Under the pieces are notes generated by a model, which was given only the letters and a program-made list of their open reading frames with translations, was not told the origin of the DNA and did not search any database. A stretch of DNA of 64,000 bases from positions 76,044 through 140,043 of the forward strand of contig KN832874.1 in NCBI GenBank assembly GCA_000827325.1, read 5' to 3'. Every line of letters begins with the position of its first letter. Position 1 is the first letter of the stretch. The position numbers and the translations under genes are program-made. This DNA comes from Oidiodendron maius Zn (lineage: Eukaryota; Ascomycota; Leotiomycetes; Myxotrichaceae). Shown here piece by piece: positions 33,831 to 44,203 of this stretch.

Positions 33831-35468
33831 TCAGGCCCAAGCTCCTGGATCAATCTCCGTACCCAAATCCCTATCTTCCAAAAACGTTCGCCCTTTCAAC
33901 TGCTCAGGGAGGTATTCCTGAACTACTCTGCCTTCTTTGTAGTTTGGATTATACTTATATTGGTCACCGTAACCCAGCTCTTTCATCAACTTGGTAGGTG
34001 CATTCCTTAGATGGATGGGAATCGGTAGAGATGCCACACCGGGTTCGTTCAGTGCAGCGAAAGCATTGTTCAAGCCACGGTATGCTCTTGTGCTCTTTGG
34101 TGCCAAGCACAACGCAACGGTGCAGTGGGCCATTGCAATACGGCATTCTGGCATACCTATCTTCTCTGCCGCAGTGTATGTACTCGTTGCTAAGCTGAGC
34201 ATGCTATTATCTGCTAAACCGACATCTTCTGAGGCTATCACAATCATGCGTCTTGCGATGTATAACGGATCTTCCCCCGACTGCAGCATCCGTGCAAGGT
34301 AGTAGAGAGCGGCGTCAGGGTCACTACCCCTGACTGACTTATGAAACGCGGAAATTGTATCGTAGTGCTGGTCCCCTGCTCGATCATATACCAGTGTCTT
34401 TGTTAGGGAGGTTTTGATATCCTCCTTTGTGATCGACGGACGTGCTGAGAGTCCAATGGCAAGTTCAAGGAGGTTGAGAGCTGTGCGAGCATCTCCATCT
34501 GAGAAAGCAGCAAGATACTTCAGCAGGTCCGTATCGACAGGTTCTGATGGCGTGTAACTTGGCCCTTCTTGAGCTAAAGCTCTCTGCAGGATCTGAAGGA
34601 TGTCTTCATCCGTCAGCTTCTGCAGAGTAAATGTCCGACACCTCGAGAGCAGGGCATTTTGCACTTTGAAAGATGGATTCTCCGTCGTTGCGCCGATCAG
34701 TGTAACCTGACCTGATTCGACTGGGCCAAGAAAGACGTCCTGCTGGGACTTGGAGAAGCGGTGAATCTCATCGCAGAAGACTATTGTCTTACGGCCAGTC
34801 AGTCCTAGCTCTCCTCTTGCCTCGGCAAATATCTTCTTGCATTCTGCAACCCCAGAACTCGTGCTGTTGATCTCAACAAACCGGCTTCCTACCATCGAGG
34901 CTATGCAACGTGCTATCGTGGTTTTGCCCGTGCCTGCGCTACCCCATAGGATCATCGACGGCACGCGGTCCTGCTCGATCAAGCCCCGAAGCACCCCAGA
35001 TGGGCCGACCAGCTCTTGCCCGTAAACATCGTCGAGCGTACGCGGCCTCATGCGTTCTGCTAGCGGCGCAGCCTTTTGGAAGGCGTTTGGCTTGGCTTTT
35101 TTGGAACTTGGTTCGTCTACCACATTTCTAAGTCGTTCTCCGTCCTGCTGGATGGGAGGCCTCGAATCAACATCCTCAAACGACCTCTTACGTTGGGGCT
35201 GAGTAGGGGTGCCCGACCCGTCTTGTCTCTGGTGAAGGCTCAACGTAGGGCTGGCATCCACTTTCGACACAGGATCACACGTGGCACGTTTTGCGGCTGG
35301 CGTCTGGAAGAAACTAGAGACAGGCAACTTTTGGGAGGAAACAGAATTCTGGGAGGACATTCCATTAGGCTGTTCGCCCGTGTCAAGGAAGGATTGGCAT
35401 GCTGAGTCGAGGTGATTATTGATATCGCGGGGTCTCACTGGCTTGCCACAAATAGGGCATTCAACCAT
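33831..35468 (-). CDS. mgs1: DNA-dependent ATPase Mgs1 (WRNIP1/RarA family)
   Basis: A 545-residue nuclear AAA+ ATPase in replication-fork maintenance. The N-terminal UBZ4 ubiquitin-binding zinc finger is VECPICGKPVRPRDINNHLDSAC (C-C-H-C). After a disordered linker comes the AAA+ core: RPRTLDDVYGQELVG, Walker A GSAGTGKTTIA, Walker B FCDEIHRFSKSQQD, sensor TIGATTENPSF, and arginine-finger region ALLSRCR. The C-terminal MgsA tetramerisation region ends with the KYNPNY and QEYLPEQLKGR blocks typical of the family. I start at the ATG 35466-35468 (MVECPICG); the frame extends upstream only through non-ATG codons to a stop. Single exon. Divergent from a Zn2Cys6 gene. Confidence 0.93.
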   Translation of the reverse strand: MVECPICGKPVRPRDINNHLDSACQSFLDTGEQPNGMSSQNSVSSQKLPVSSFFQTPAAKRATCDPVSKVDASPTLSLHQRQDGSGTPTQPQRKRSFEDVDSRPPIQQDGERLRNVVDEPSSKKAKPNAFQKAAPLAERMRPRTLDDVYGQELVGPSGVLRGLIEQDRVPSMILWGSAGTGKTTIARCIASMVGSRFVEINSTSSGVAECKKIFAEARGELGLTGRKTIVFCDEIHRFSKSQQDVFLGPVESGQVTLIGATTENPSFKVQNALLSRCRTFTLQKLTDEDILQILQRALAQEGPSYTPSEPVDTDLLKYLAAFSDGDARTALNLLELAIGLSARPSITKEDIKTSLTKTLVYDRAGDQHYDTISAFHKSVRGSDPDAALYYLARMLQSGEDPLYIARRMIVIASEDVGLADNSMLSLATSTYTAAEKIGMPECRIAMAHCTVALCLAPKSTRAYRGLNNAFAALNEPGVASLPIPIHLRNAPTKLMKELGYGDQYKYNPNYKEGRVVQEYLPEQLKGRTFLEDRDLGTEIDPGAWA

Positions 35469-36017
35469 ACTTCGTTGGGGAAGCTCTCTGAGATCTTGGT
35501 GAACGGGAGATGTCAAATCAGCGTCAGGACGGTCTTAACAGTTAAGACTGCGGAGGGGCAAATGTCAGTTTGTAGCTTCACACTCGGCAGCTGTTCGTTG
35601 AAGGGGGACGCGACCCGCGTTTATTATTTAGGTGGTTTACTAATGCCTTATATAAGAATACTGTAGCATCGGGATACGCTAGGACGCGTCCGCTCTCGTC
35701 CAGGGTATTCATGGTCAGATAGTCCCCACGGTCTCGGGCCTAAATCTACGGCCAGACAATTCGTAGTGTCTGTTACGCTCTCTTCTCCCCGAGGGCCCAG
35801 TGTGCAAAATTACGATACGCGAATATCTATACTCCGCAGGCTGGGGAGGATATAAGAATATCTGATGACAAAAACCTTGTTAGGTTACCTACAACTACTT
35901 ATACTGTTTGCTGGAACCTGAAATTTGTGGGCACACTAGACGCCGTAGAGGATATTGGGAATTGTCTATAGCTGCACTTGATATTTCTCTCCCTGCCGCA
36001 ATCCGCCAACTCTCCTC
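35469..36017. other. Divergent promoter region, mgs1 / Zn2Cys6 gene
   Basis: 550 bp with no gene. No defined operator is recognised. Confidence 0.45.
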
Positions 36018-37377
36018 ATGGAGCTCCCTCCGCTACAGTTACAGCAGTCTACTCTCGACGGTGTCTCGTCCGCCAGAACGTTCAAACGGAGTTACAAGAA
36101 GTCGACCAACGGGTGTAGCACTTGCAAAGCACGGAAGATCAAGGTAGGTCTCATCACGTGCCATTGAAAGGGGGTTATCCGTTGCCCTTCTCTCGGCGAG
36201 ACTATGCTGACCAGAGCAGTGCGACGAAGTGCGGCCAGTATGTAGCAATTGCAAGAAGAGATATGTGGAGGTGGAGTTATGCCATTATGGCCCCAGACCC
36301 ACCAGACCGCCCAGCCCAGCGAGCAAGTCGAGCAATCCAACACCGCCATCTTTAGGGAAATCTGTTCAATGGAAACCTCTCGGGCTCAGTGATACTGCAG
36401 AGAGAACCCTCGAGCTTCGTCTTTTTTATGAGTACACCAGATCAACATGCAACAAGCAGTCACTACGTGCGATGGCTCCCGTACTTTGTAATCCAATCTG
36501 GGATTTCGACATCCCTCGGATCGCCTTCTCATCTGACATCGTGCTCAACGCGCTCTTGGGGCTATCTGCCCTGCATCTTCGGAGCAAAACCCCGGATGAC
36601 CCAGTCTTGATGCGTGCTTCGCTCTCGTACCTGGACAAAGCGGTAACCAAACATCAAGCAGCACTGGCCAGGGTCGACGAGCACACTGCTGAGCCTTTAC
36701 TTGTTGCCGCTGTGTTGATTGCACACCACACCTGGTTAACGGCACATAGCAAGGACCCTGGTGAACGATACAATATCGATCTACGAACGTACCACATGTG
36801 CAACGGGATTAAAGCGCTTGTACAGAAATTAAAGCCGTGGCTAGAGAAGTATGACTGGCCAAGTCCGATATCCAATATATGCCCGATCAAATGTATGACC
36901 AACAAAGCATTCATGCTTAATGCCAACCACGACCTCGATCGACTTTCAGAAGCCTTCAACGGAGACGGTATTTCCTTAGAACAGCAAGTCTCTTACGAGG
37001 TCGCTAGGAAAGAGCTCGTAGCTGTTTACAAATTAATAGCGTCAGATTCCGACCTTTCTACAATCGAACAAGCCATTGTTACATATTTACACCGACTTCC
37101 ATCAGAGTTCATCTGCCTTTTGGAAAATGAAGATCCGATAGCCATGGCCCTCCTTGCGCGGAATTTGTCTATGCTCAGTATTGCAGAGGACTCTCCCGCG
37201 TGGTGGATCCACGGTGCGGGAGTATACAGGGTGCCAATAAAGGCCATACTTGGAATTCAAGGCTTGATGCCGACTGACTGGTTATGGACGATGGACTGGC
37301 CTTTGCAAATCATACGGAAAGAAATTGATTTATTTGCCAGTCCTACTCATAAAAGCCCATCAGAAATCGGCAAGTGA
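36018..37377 (+). CDS. Zn2Cys6 fungal transcription factor
   Basis: A 427-residue putative nuclear regulator. The zinc cluster is split by the intron 36144-36219: CSTCKARKIK|CDEVRPVCSNCKKRYVEVELC gives all six cysteines with usual spacing. It is followed by a linker (GPRPTRPPSPASKSSNPTPP) and an alpha-helical fungal TF region (ELRLFYEYTRSTC; DIVLNALLGLSALHL; LVAAVLIAHHTWL), resembling sterol-uptake-control (Upc2-like) and related C6 regulators. No target can be named. The start is the ATG at 36018; the exons total 428 codons with stop. It borders the transposon island. Confidence 0.85.
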
Positions 37378-37552
37378 TAAGATATACTCAAAGCAACTCC
37401 TCGCCATACAACTTGACACCATCTTCGGCCTGTAATGTAAGAGCTTCTGCCGTTACTGTATGCTTAGCTGAACCCCGCCAAAATATTAAAAAATCCATGA
37501 GTTTTGAGACCTTTTAACAAACACTACCTAAGTTAATTAGAATCTAATTTAT

Positions 37553-37568
37553 TAAATATACTACAGTA
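37553..37568 (+). repeat. Left target-site duplication of LINE copy 1
   Basis: TAAATATACTACAGTA, identical to 39921-39936. Confidence 0.75.
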
Positions 37569-39920
37569 AAAACCTCTCCGGTGAACAGCCATCGGAATCG
37601 CCCTGAAAAGGGTGCTGGACATCGCAAAAATCGAGGATATGATATTTAACTCTTTAGTCTATCGAGTCCGAGGGGCTACAGTGCTGTATACCTGCTGTAT
37701 AGTCGCTGAAGGCGCGAAACGTGGTTTTGTTGTGATTCTGGTCAAGAATTGTATGCGACCGTGACTACAACATAATATATACGTCGAATCGACCACGACT
37801 TGAACTATTGCACTACCTGCTAGTCAATTGATTGTATAAGAGGGAGATAGCTTACAATAACCATCTGACCCTACTATATACTATAGTAGGGACAGGACAC
37901 CCTCGATACTGTCTGGCTCTAAGTAGTTGTATTAGGGTTGTAGTTTACTCCCTGGTGCGACTCGAGGGCTTAGAAGATCCTTAAGTGTTCCTCCTTGTAT
38001 AATGGAAGTTGTTAACCCCTATATAGGTCCAAGGACGACTCGTTAAGACTAAAGGGTTATAGGTGGTAGTCTAGTAGACCTATATAGGGAACCTTATATA
38101 AGAGGTATATAGAGCACCCAACCTACCTTTAAGGTTATATCGCTAGAATATAGCGCACTATATACTAGATATATATAGGGGAAGCGGTATAGGTTAGTAG
38201 GAGGAGTGTATACAGTTGTACTAGTATAGCAGCTGCTAAAACGTATCTCCTTCTATAAGATATAGTCAGCCTTTTGCTAGAGATAGCTCTAGGTAACAGG
38301 AAGTTAGGCCCTAGGGTTGTACCTAGGTCCCTGGTAGGCTGTAGCAGTGTATATATAACTGATAAGACATTATACTAGCTTGAGAGGATAGTATATACGT
38401 GTCGGTAGACTAATAGGGAGGAACCTTTAAGGTTGCAGCTACCCGAATTGTATTTAGGCCTCTGGCTCTAAAAAGCCAGCTATAGTGTCGTCCTAGCTGC
38501 TACCTTACTGGTATACCTCCTGCAGCCTGCTTAAGGTATAAACCTTTGAATTTGACCATTTAGAGCAGTTGGCTTACAGCACCGCTAGGGACTGGCTAGT
38601 CCCTGACTACGGCTCCTTAACCCTCTAGGTACAGGGTGCACCTAGGGGGGACAAGCCCTAAAGGTATTGAAAGTATAAAGTGCAGACAGTCACCCTTGAG
38701 TAACTTCGAGGTCGCAGTTATATACCAGAAGCTGCTTAAGGGGCCAATAAAGGATTCAGCTATAGGATTTCAGAGGGCCTATGTAAGAGAAATCTATACC
38801 AAGGTAATAAGGGCAACAATAGCATATAGAGCACCTGCATAGCATAAACCTAGTAAGGCAGGGGTGAACCCTAGGGGTATCGCCAACTACCTTAGTATAG
38901 TATAGTCTGACTGCCTCTGTATAGTAACTGGAGGATATCGCGCAACCCAGATTCAATACCTTAAGGTTGAAGCAGCCACCTTACTAATCTATATATACCT
39001 CAATAAGAGAGTTGCAGAATTTGAGTCAAGGCTTGAATATACAGGTATAGCCAAGAAGGTGTATAGCGCCTGTACTGCAGTAGTATCCTGCCTCTGATAG
39101 CAGAGAACAAGAATTAGGCCGGTAGGACTATAACTCCTACCTAAGGGAGGAGAATAGAAGGCGAAGTGGGCAAGCAGGTGGTACACTAAGGGGGAGCTGA
39201 TAACAGATAAAGTAGTAGAGAGGGACTAGAGACTATAGTAGGAAGGTAAGGTTGAGATATAGGTAAGGTTCTAGGGAGGACCTAGTATAGAACTGGTAGA
39301 TATAGACCCTAAATTTAAAGGGAAGAAGGCACTCCAGAAACACTAAGGCCTTAAGAAGTATAAAAGCTCCCTTCTTATATAGATCTATATAGGCAAGATA
39401 GGGCTCCAAGTATTCCTGTTCCAGCAAAGGGTCCTAGAAGTGAACATACCGCTCTATCGCTACAGTATTACAAGGGAAACACTAGCCTATATAGTCCTCT
39501 ATTACCCAGAACTACAATAAGAGAGAGAGGAGCTCTAGAGGGCCCTCTTACTGCACCCCCTTTAAACTACCTGTAACTTTACAGCAGTAACAGCAGACCT
39601 AGCCTATACAGGGATGGTGGTAAGGTAGCTGCTAGCTACTGGCTGCCTCCCTAAGTTCCGGCAAGCCTGTAGGTATATAGCAATCCAGGACCAGGAAGAG
39701 GAGGAGGAAGAAAGGGGGCTATAGAGGCTCTAGGTGGTATTATATAGTCGGCAGTGAGACCAGCTAAGTAGCAGCAAGGACCAGGCAAAGACGCTTCGTG
39801 TATATAAGGACCAATATATAAGGGTTTTGTCCAGCCCTAAAGGGCATGGTTTACCTTATAATATTTCTAGTAGAGGTTCTGTAGCTAGATAGCTAAACAG
39901 AGTATTAATAATAATAATAA
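37569..39920 (+). mobile_element. Degenerate non-LTR (LINE-type) retroelement relic, TA-rich
   Basis: A 2.35 kb insertion flanked by a 16-bp duplication and ending in an (AAT)n tail (AGTATTAATAATAAT, about 39901-39920). These are hallmarks of target-primed insertion of a non-LTR element in + orientation. There is no long reading frame. The sequence is extremely rich in TA and TATA steps, with few CA steps in places, as expected for RIP. The first 150 bp (around 37569-37720) is less TA-rich and may be the original 5' untranslated part. The last 40 bp before the tail resembles that of copy 2, suggesting the same family. No reverse transcriptase motif can be read. Confidence 0.65.
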
Positions 39921-39936
39921 TAAATATACTACAGTA
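39921..39936 (+). repeat. Right target-site duplication of LINE copy 1
   Basis: TAAATATACTACAGTA, directly following the (AAT)n tail and identical to 37553-37568. Confidence 0.75.
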
Positions 39937-40253
39937 TATCCTATTTCCTATTTTTAAAGGGATTTATACTATAGTTATTAGGTAATATAAAGAATAAGCA
40001 AAATCACTAAGTTAGCTATTTATATATTTAAAAGTTAATCATTTTAGAGGTTTTTAATAAATAAGAATATAAGATATTTAAAATATAATTTAATAGAGTA
40101 ATAGATAGGAATATTAAATATATTATATAGTTATTAAGTTATACAGGGAATAAGTAGAATTATAATTCTTTTGTTTAACTTATATGAATTTATACTGAAA
40201 GTTTTAAAAATTTAAAGTTCCTTGCTTTACCTAGCTATTAAGTTATAAGGAGC
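39937..40253. repeat. Very AT-rich spacer with diverged internal repeats
   Basis: 317 bp of mostly A/T. A motif like ATTAAGTTAT recurs (for example near 40133 and 40236, with a looser form near 39975), so it may be an older, heavily mutated repeat. No gene is seen. Confidence 0.4.
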
Positions 40254-40270
40254 TAAATATAGTGAGTTTT
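40254..40270 (+). repeat. Left target-site duplication of LINE copy 2
   Basis: TAAATATAGTGAGTTTT, 17 bp, identical to 41130-41146. Confidence 0.85.
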
Positions 40271-40944
40271 ACAGTCATTGCTAAGGGACTCCCAGCCCAA
40301 CGCCTCCGAGCGATTCACGACCCCCAGCAGGTGGTAAAGGAGCTCCAGAAGCGGACAGCTGGGATTAACCATGGTAAAGTCCAGCTCCCAAGGTCAGCAA
40401 GCGACAGGCATGCAGTGGTAATCCTGCATATGAACAGCGTGGTAGCAGCACAGGAAGTGTATAGGCGTGGAGTAGTCTTTAAGGCTCAATACTTCGATGC
40501 CGAGCCTTTCTATATAGCCACCCAGGTACGGAGATGCTATAAGTGCCATAAGTTTGGCTCCATCGCGAGACACTGCAACAACCAGGCTAGGTGTGGTGCT
40601 GTGCACGCGCTGCACATGATGCAGGAGAGGCCAACTGCCCTGAGAAAGGGGAAGGGGGCCAGAAGAGGTGTGTAAACTGCAGGCGTAACCACCCAGCCTG
40701 GGACCAGAGTTGCCCTATTGCAGCTAAAGAGGTTAAGAGGGCTAAAGAGGCGTATAAATATAGCCCCTACCGGTTTGACATCACCCAAGGCACTCAATTT
40801 GAGAAACCTGCACAAGCACCCAAGCCTCTCTCAATCCAGCCCCCCCCACCTCCTAGGAAGAGGGGTCGACCAACTGACCTCTCAAGGGTTGCACGGTCTA
40901 CGCGCAGCATGGCCACGTTCTTAGCAGAGGGGGGCCTAGAGTAG
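40271..40944 (+). pseudogene. ORF1 (zinc-knuckle protein) remnant of LINE copy 2
   Basis: The first part reads to about 40590 in one frame and includes RRCYKCHKFGSIARHC, a CCHC knuckle in which the usual His after Gly is Ser. From there the sequence continues in another frame with AAHDAGEANCPEKGEGGQKR and CVNCRRNHPAWDQSC, then a Pro-rich tail, to the stop near 40944. So there is one frameshift between the knuckles as well as the lost N-terminus. The NHPAW...C block is a hallmark of ORF1 proteins of fungal Tad-type LINEs. Confidence 0.7.
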
Positions 40945-41104
40945 CCAAAGAAAAGCCTACTAAGTATCAATGCGGACAACTTGAAGGCACGGAAGTGCAA
41001 GAATACAGTAGCGTATAGGTTTAGTCCAGCTTAGTTCTTCTGCATGGTTTACTATACGGATTTAGAGTCTGGAAGTACCGCGGCTCTTATAGCCAAGCGG
41101 AGTA

Positions 41105-41129
41105 TAAATAATAATAATAATAATAATAA
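41105..41129 (+). repeat. (AAT)n tail
   Basis: An uninterrupted run of about eight AAT units at the 3' end of LINE copy 2. A shorter run closes copy 1. Confidence 0.85.
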
Positions 41130-41146
41130 TAAATATAGTGAGTTTT
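41130..41146 (+). repeat. Right target-site duplication of LINE copy 2
   Basis: TAAATATAGTGAGTTTT, identical to 40254-40270. Confidence 0.85.
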
Positions 41147-41247
41147 GGTGGTTTTCGCTAGCTGTACGGCGAGTAATGGCAGAAGCTCTTACATCACCTG
41201 TCAAGGAGCCTCTGAAGCTCAGAAATGCAAAGTCCTCTACCTGCCTT

Positions 41248-42689
41248 CTAGCTCTCCAATAATTTTGGTACGGCTAGGTTGAACACATTTTGCGGATCAT
41301 GCTTCTTCTTCAGATCCAGCAGATTCTGGTAGTTAGCATCCGGACCATAGATCTTAGACAATGGTACGTCCCCCGGCGGGGTTAGCGAGATATACGTCCC
41401 TGGAAGCACATTTTCAGGGTCCTTCTGTAAAATCTCGTTCCTCAGACTGGCGCCCCATTCTTCAGACTCTTTGACGTCTTCTTCCTTATTTACCAGGGAA
41501 ATAAATTCTAGCATGAAATGCGGCTCTCTAGTCGCGAATACCGAGTCGGGATTTGGCGCGGCAGAAGGGCCACGAAGCTCGTGTAAACTAAATGCCGTGC
41601 CAAAAAGGGATGGCATTCTATGAATGCCTCTGCTAAGGATCTGCGATGTCTCCTTGGTCCACTTGCGGACATTGATTGTCCGGCACGAGCCATATGCAAC
41701 AGGAGGAATTGCCGACATCATTATCTCCACATACTGGGCGAGGGTTTGGGACTCAACGGTATTCATGACCACTACTCCTAGTGCCTCAATCTTGGCAAGG
41801 CAAGCTCTGCCAGCTTCATGGTCGTCAGAAGACCAGACAACTGCCACAGCAAGTGCTTTGCCCTGGGGAGTATTGACAATGAACTGCTGAACGTCCAATT
41901 CTAGCGGTATGGCTCCATTTTCAAGGAGGGTTTGGTATCCAGCATTGAACTTCTCATAGGCCGGAATAAGGTCCTGAGAGTCAAAGATAATCATACCACC
42001 GAGGAGCTGTCGGAGAGTTAGTCTATCCTGCCTGTCACCGATAAGATCGTACGTACGTGATTGAGCGGGTAGACCTTGACAGTCAACTCGACAATGACTC
42101 CGAACGCTCCTCCAGCACCACGAATACACTTAAGCAATTCCTTGTCTGCAACCACTACCTCTCCCTCCGCATTCACGACCTTGGCGCCAAGGATATTATC
42201 TAAGCCCAAACCATAATGCGAAGCAAGGGGTCCGTATCCGCCGTAGGTGCTCCATCCGACCAAGCCCACAAAGCCGAGCGAACCGCTAGGAGTTACAAGT
42301 CCTTCCTTTGCCAGCGCTCCAGCAAGTTTGGCCTGTAGAATGCCTCCACCAACCGTCACGGATGATTTCGACTTATCAATTTGAATAGAATCCATGTCTC
42401 GCATATCAATCATTAATGCGTCCTGCACGCTTGACAAGCCGAAGATATTCTTCCCTCCCGTGCGGACCGTGAACTGGATGGCGTGTGCAGTGCAGAAGGA
42501 TACCAGGGCGGCTACATGGTCAGCTGTCTGCGGTCGAACCACGGCGAGAGGAGTGGTGGGCGAGGAACAGACATATAGAGCGCTGAGGGATGAGAAGTCC
42601 GGTCCATTGGGAGGTATATATTTGATGCCTGGATGGCTTTCCAAGAAGGTCTTGAGAGAAGACTGCTTCTCGTCCAAAGACGTTGCCAT
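41248..42689 (-). CDS. Berberine-bridge-type FAD-linked oxidase
   Basis: A 463-residue flavoprotein of the FAD_binding_4/BBE family. The N-terminal PP-loop FAD domain has LAVVRPQTADHVAALVSFC, then RTGGKNIFGLSSV, VTVGGGILQAKLAGALAKEG and GLVGWSTYGGYGPLASHYGLGLDNI. The C-terminal BBE segment ends KKHDPQNVFNLAVPKL. One intron (42007-42056, branch GACTAAC) joins YPLNH to LLGGM. The RSGGHS-type motif that carries the covalent FAD histidine reads RTGGKN, so FAD is probably not linked there. The ATG at 42687-42689 (MATSLDEKQ) is chosen because it starts the conserved region. No signal peptide is seen. The substrate is unknown; such enzymes often serve secondary metabolism, but no cluster is visible. 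Confidence 0.88.
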
Positions 42690-43439
42690 CTTCAATACCT
42701 TATTTAGACAGGTGAGATAGACGAGATGAGACTGGAGGTGCAGAGGTTGAGACAATCGAGAAAAGAGTACACTGCGCCCAACAGAGGAGAATGTCAATTC
42801 CAATTTATACTGGCCCGAGTGTTCACGGACCCGTCTTCTCCCCAGTTGCAGTTGCAGAGCAGCATGCCCAGACGCACCATTTTATGCATAGCTCCTGTCA
42901 GATGTCGAAATAATCCCGTTTTGGGCTCCCGCTCTTACGTGAACAAGCTTACCTAGGACTGAATTTCGCAATAAGCTGACACTCCTCTAGCGGAGTTAAA
43001 GCAAAGCGCCGAAGGAAAACCGTTTCCCTTATTTCATATGTATTATTCATCAGCAGAAAGCTCGGCGGTGACCCAACGCAAAGTTACATTCGGGTTCGGG
43101 TTGGTCAGGAGCTGTTGACCTTACTCGTTTCCCGGATCTCTGAGCATGAAGCGGAGAGCAGGGTTGAGAGTGCCGACAACCACCGGATTGATAAAAAATG
43201 TGGAGAGATGGTTCCTACCCATATAAGCTCATTATTATATAGGCTTCGTTCGTATGGGGGAGGAAGTTAAATAATTTTTTTGTTCGGTAGAACGTGCGTG
43301 GAAGCAATATGTAATCATCTTGCATGCAGTGGTGGAGCAGTGTTCTGTACCATCTGCCGGACTAGCTCATCAAGATATCACAAATCTCATCTCTCGCGAC
43401 GCCCTCTAGCTCCCTTCTCTCCCAGCCATACTAGAGACC
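42690..43439. other. Intergenic, divergent promoters
   Basis: 750 bp between the oxidase (-) and the Dabb gene (+). No other gene is supported. Confidence 0.5.
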
Positions 43440-43968
43440 ATGACGATCGTGCATATAGTCCTCTTTGAATTCAAACCCACTGTTGGGCACGAGGTAGTCC
43501 AAGATGTAAGTATACGTTATGCACTTTTTGAGGGGTGCGGGGCTGCCGGGTTGCTCTGATGTACTGCACTGCACTCCCTCTTTCTCTTCCTTTCGCTGCT
43601 CAAAAACATAAGAGAGGAAACTAATGCTCTTGCTTGCTAAATAGGTCTGCAAGCGAATGCTAGCCTTACGTCAAAACTGCATCCACCCGACAACAAAACA
43701 ACCCTACATTCTCGAATCAACGGGCGGCCGAGATCACTCCCCTGAAGGGCATCAAGTTGTCAAGCCCCCGCCCCATCCCCGCTCGAGGAGACTGCTGACC
43801 GATTGAGCGCAGGGCGGGTTCACACATGGTTTCGTCTCGCATTTTGCAACTGAGGAGGACAGAAGGTATTACTTGGAAGAGGACCCGGCTCACCAGGCGT
43901 TCGTGAAGAGTTTAGAGGGCGTCATTGAGCATGTCCGGGTAGTGGATTATACTCCCGGGGTGTACTAA
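43440..43968 (+). CDS. Stress-responsive A/B-barrel (Dabb) domain protein, three exons
   Basis: A 110-residue protein assembled from exons 43440-43505, 43645-43755 and 43813-43968, each a whole number of codons, with GT-AG introns of 139 and 57 nt. Exon 1 reads MTIVHIVLFEFKPTVGHEVV; exon 2 has LESTGGRDHSPEG; exon 3 has GGFTHGFVSHFATEEDRRYY and EDPAHQAFVKSLEGVIEHVR, ending VVDYTPGVY. This is the full single-domain Dabb fold: an opening VHIVLF strand, GGFTHGF, and the terminal V-D-[FY]-x-P-G strand. These small ferredoxin-like proteins form dimers, and some are enzymes in polyketide folding. Role here unknown. No single exon exceeds 52 codons, so it is easily missed. Confidence 0.85.
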
Positions 43969-44203
43969 CCATGAAAGAGATAGAACGATGGCTAATTGGC
44001 AGGTGTAAATATCTTGCCAATGCATATAACCCAGAGAGGCATATTGATGCATTAGTGAGCTTGTGAGTGTTGTTGCTTGGCACCCTCCACTATATCATCT
44101 GTTCCTGTACAGTCTACCTAGCTCTAATCTTGATGCCGTATCCAACGCCGTCCCAATGCCAATGCAAGCCCCCAAAGTCCCATTGTATATTTCAAAGCTA
44201 TCA

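Larger units (their letters stand above)
40271..41129 (+). mobile_element. Short LINE-derived element with ORF1 only, no reverse transcriptase
   Basis: An 859 bp insertion with a perfect 17-bp target-site duplication and a 3' (AAT)n tail (about 41105-41129). It begins inside ORF1 (FTVIAKGLPAQRLRAIHD), so the 5' end is truncated. ORF1 carries two zinc knuckles of the fungal LINE (Tad-like) type. Soon after the ORF1 stop (about 40944) the sequence passes to the element's 3' end without any endonuclease or reverse transcriptase region. Base composition is normal, unlike copy 1. It must have been mobilised by enzymes from elsewhere. LTRs are absent. Confidence 0.75.

Noticed and set aside
37569-41129. 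LTR retrotransposon origin for the zinc-knuckle sequence
   Set aside because: No long terminal repeats were seen. Target duplications are 16-17 bp rather than about 5 bp, and both copies end in an (AAT)n tail, which fits non-LTR elements.
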